Part shown: positions 63,502-64,000 of the stretch, in pieces | Layout of the letters: every line of letters starts with the position of its first letter | Position numbering within the stretch: position 1 is the stretch's first letter | From: Bacilli bacterium | GTDB lineage: Bacteria; Bacillota_I; Bacilli_A; RFN20; CAG-288 | Direction: 5' to 3' | Assembly (NCBI GenBank): GCA_022647725.1 | Contig: JALCLG010000001.1 | Coordinates: forward strand, 1,916,784 to 1,980,783 | Length of the DNA stretch: 64,000 nucleotides | Position numbers and translations under genes: made by a program | Notes under the pieces: generated by a model | The model's database searches: none | What the model saw: the letters and a program-made list of their open reading frames with translations, nothing else | Told to the model about the DNA's origin: nothing

Positions 63502-64000
63502 ATGGAACCCATACAAGCGCCAATAGTCAAGAAAGTCGAAGTCGGTCAGGTCGAAGCTTATTTGAATGACCCGACCAAATTGGTGGTGGTCCAGACGGCC
63601 CCGGCAGTCCGGGTGTCGCTGGGGGAGTTTTTCGGAATGCCGGTGGGGACGGTCGTCACCGGAAAAATGGTGGCCAGCCTGAAAGCCTTAGGCTTCAAAG
63701 CTGTCTTCGATACCGACCTCGGTGCCGATATCACCATCTGGGAAGAGGCGATGGAGTTCTTGAAGAAAGTTCAGAACAACGGACCTTATCCCTTATTCAA
63801 CTCCTGCTGCATCGGCTGGCTGATGCAGGCCCGGAACAACTATTCCGATCTGATTCCGCTCATATCGACCGCCAAATCCCCGGTCGGGATGTTAGGCTCC
63901 GTTGTGAAGACCTATTATGCCCAGAAAGCCAACTGGGATCCCAAAGACATCGTCGTGGTCAGTGTCGTTCCCTGCATTCTGAAAAAACAGGAAGCTCAGC
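63502..64000 (+). CDS. [FeFe] hydrogenase H-cluster protein (3' end outside window)
   Basis: 166 codons are in the window. The start at 63502 is followed after about 26 residues by VVVQTAPAVRVSLGEFFG, the beginning of the H-cluster domain. P1 is NSCCIGWLMQ (usual TSCCPxW) and P2 is VVPCILKKQEAQ (usual MPCxxKKxE). No ferredoxin-type [4Fe-4S] domain precedes the H domain, so it is the compact form as far as seen. Such enzymes make or oxidise H2 in anaerobes. The third Cys motif is outside the window. Confidence 0.85.
   Translation, partial: MEPIQAPIVKKVEVGQVEAYLNDPTKLVVVQTAPAVRVSLGEFFGMPVGTVVTGKMVASLKALGFKAVFDTDLGADITIWEEAMEFLKKVQNNGPYPLFNSCCIGWLMQARNNYSDLIPLISTAKSPVGMLGSVVKTYYAQKANWDPKDIVVVSVVPCILKKQEAQ

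Noticed and set aside
1..64000. Insertion sequences, prophage genes or integrases
   Set aside because: No transposase, integrase or terminal inverted repeats were recognised on either strand.

Overview
The window reads as chromosome of an anaerobic, probably gut-associated Gram-positive bacterium of the Bacillota, most like the Erysipelotrichia / Mollicutes-like side of Bacilli. This is inference: the sequence shows roughly even GC, strong AGGAGG-type ribosome sites, TTGACA/TATAAT-type promoters, many Cys-lipidated exported proteins with Ser/Thr-rich linkers, no outer-membrane genes, BspA-type leucine-rich repeat proteins, a compact [FeFe] hydrogenase and a purine-salvage-heavy gene set. TGA, TAG and TAA all end intact genes, so the standard bacterial code (11) applies.

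Layout. 1-30.6 kb is an accessory, cell-surface region. It holds BspA-like lipoproteins (1-1210 and 20846-23856), two lipoproteins of unknown family, an exported S41 peptidase and a PI-specific phospholipase C gene coupled to a membrane protein gene. Two modules pair a sugar-type solute-binding lipoprotein with a hybrid sensor histidine kinase, and no ABC permease is nearby. There is a DUF1538 membrane protein coupled to a PII-like protein, an Lrp/aminotransferase pair, two Cys-rich peptides with Nif11-like leaders ending in a double Gly, mtaB with tRNA-Ala, and a TetR / GPH-type symporter / metallo-hydrolase operon. Five genes here (hybrid kinase 2, its lipoprotein, BspA 2, the symporter and the metallo-hydrolase) carry frameshifts or an in-frame stop while the protein clearly continues in another frame. 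Either real decay or consensus error explains this.

30.7-43.5 kb holds a uracil/xanthine permease behind an attenuator-like leader, tRNA-Asp and tRNA-Gly, hypoxanthine phosphoribosyltransferase, UDP-galactopyranose mutase, an FAD oxidoreductase, purA, a three-gene set (secreted protein, membrane-anchored protein, MscS channel with a Lys-Pro-Glu repeat tail) and cysS. 43.5-53.6 kb holds a heterodimeric ABC exporter, rimO, a CmpB-like membrane protein, fmt, a YbaK deacylase, an aldo/keto reductase and a GH13 glucosidase.

53.6-62.1 kb is the best regulated block. After fba comes a rod-shaped RNA candidate that resembles 6S RNA. Next is a guanine-class riboswitch with a readable terminator/antiterminator, which controls a BMP-type nucleoside-binding lipoprotein, its double ATPase and two permeases. 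A fucose-isomerase-like gene follows. With hpt, purA and the permease, this makes purine uptake and salvage the main metabolic theme. The window ends with degV, a short IMPACT-domain protein and the start of a hydrogenase gene.
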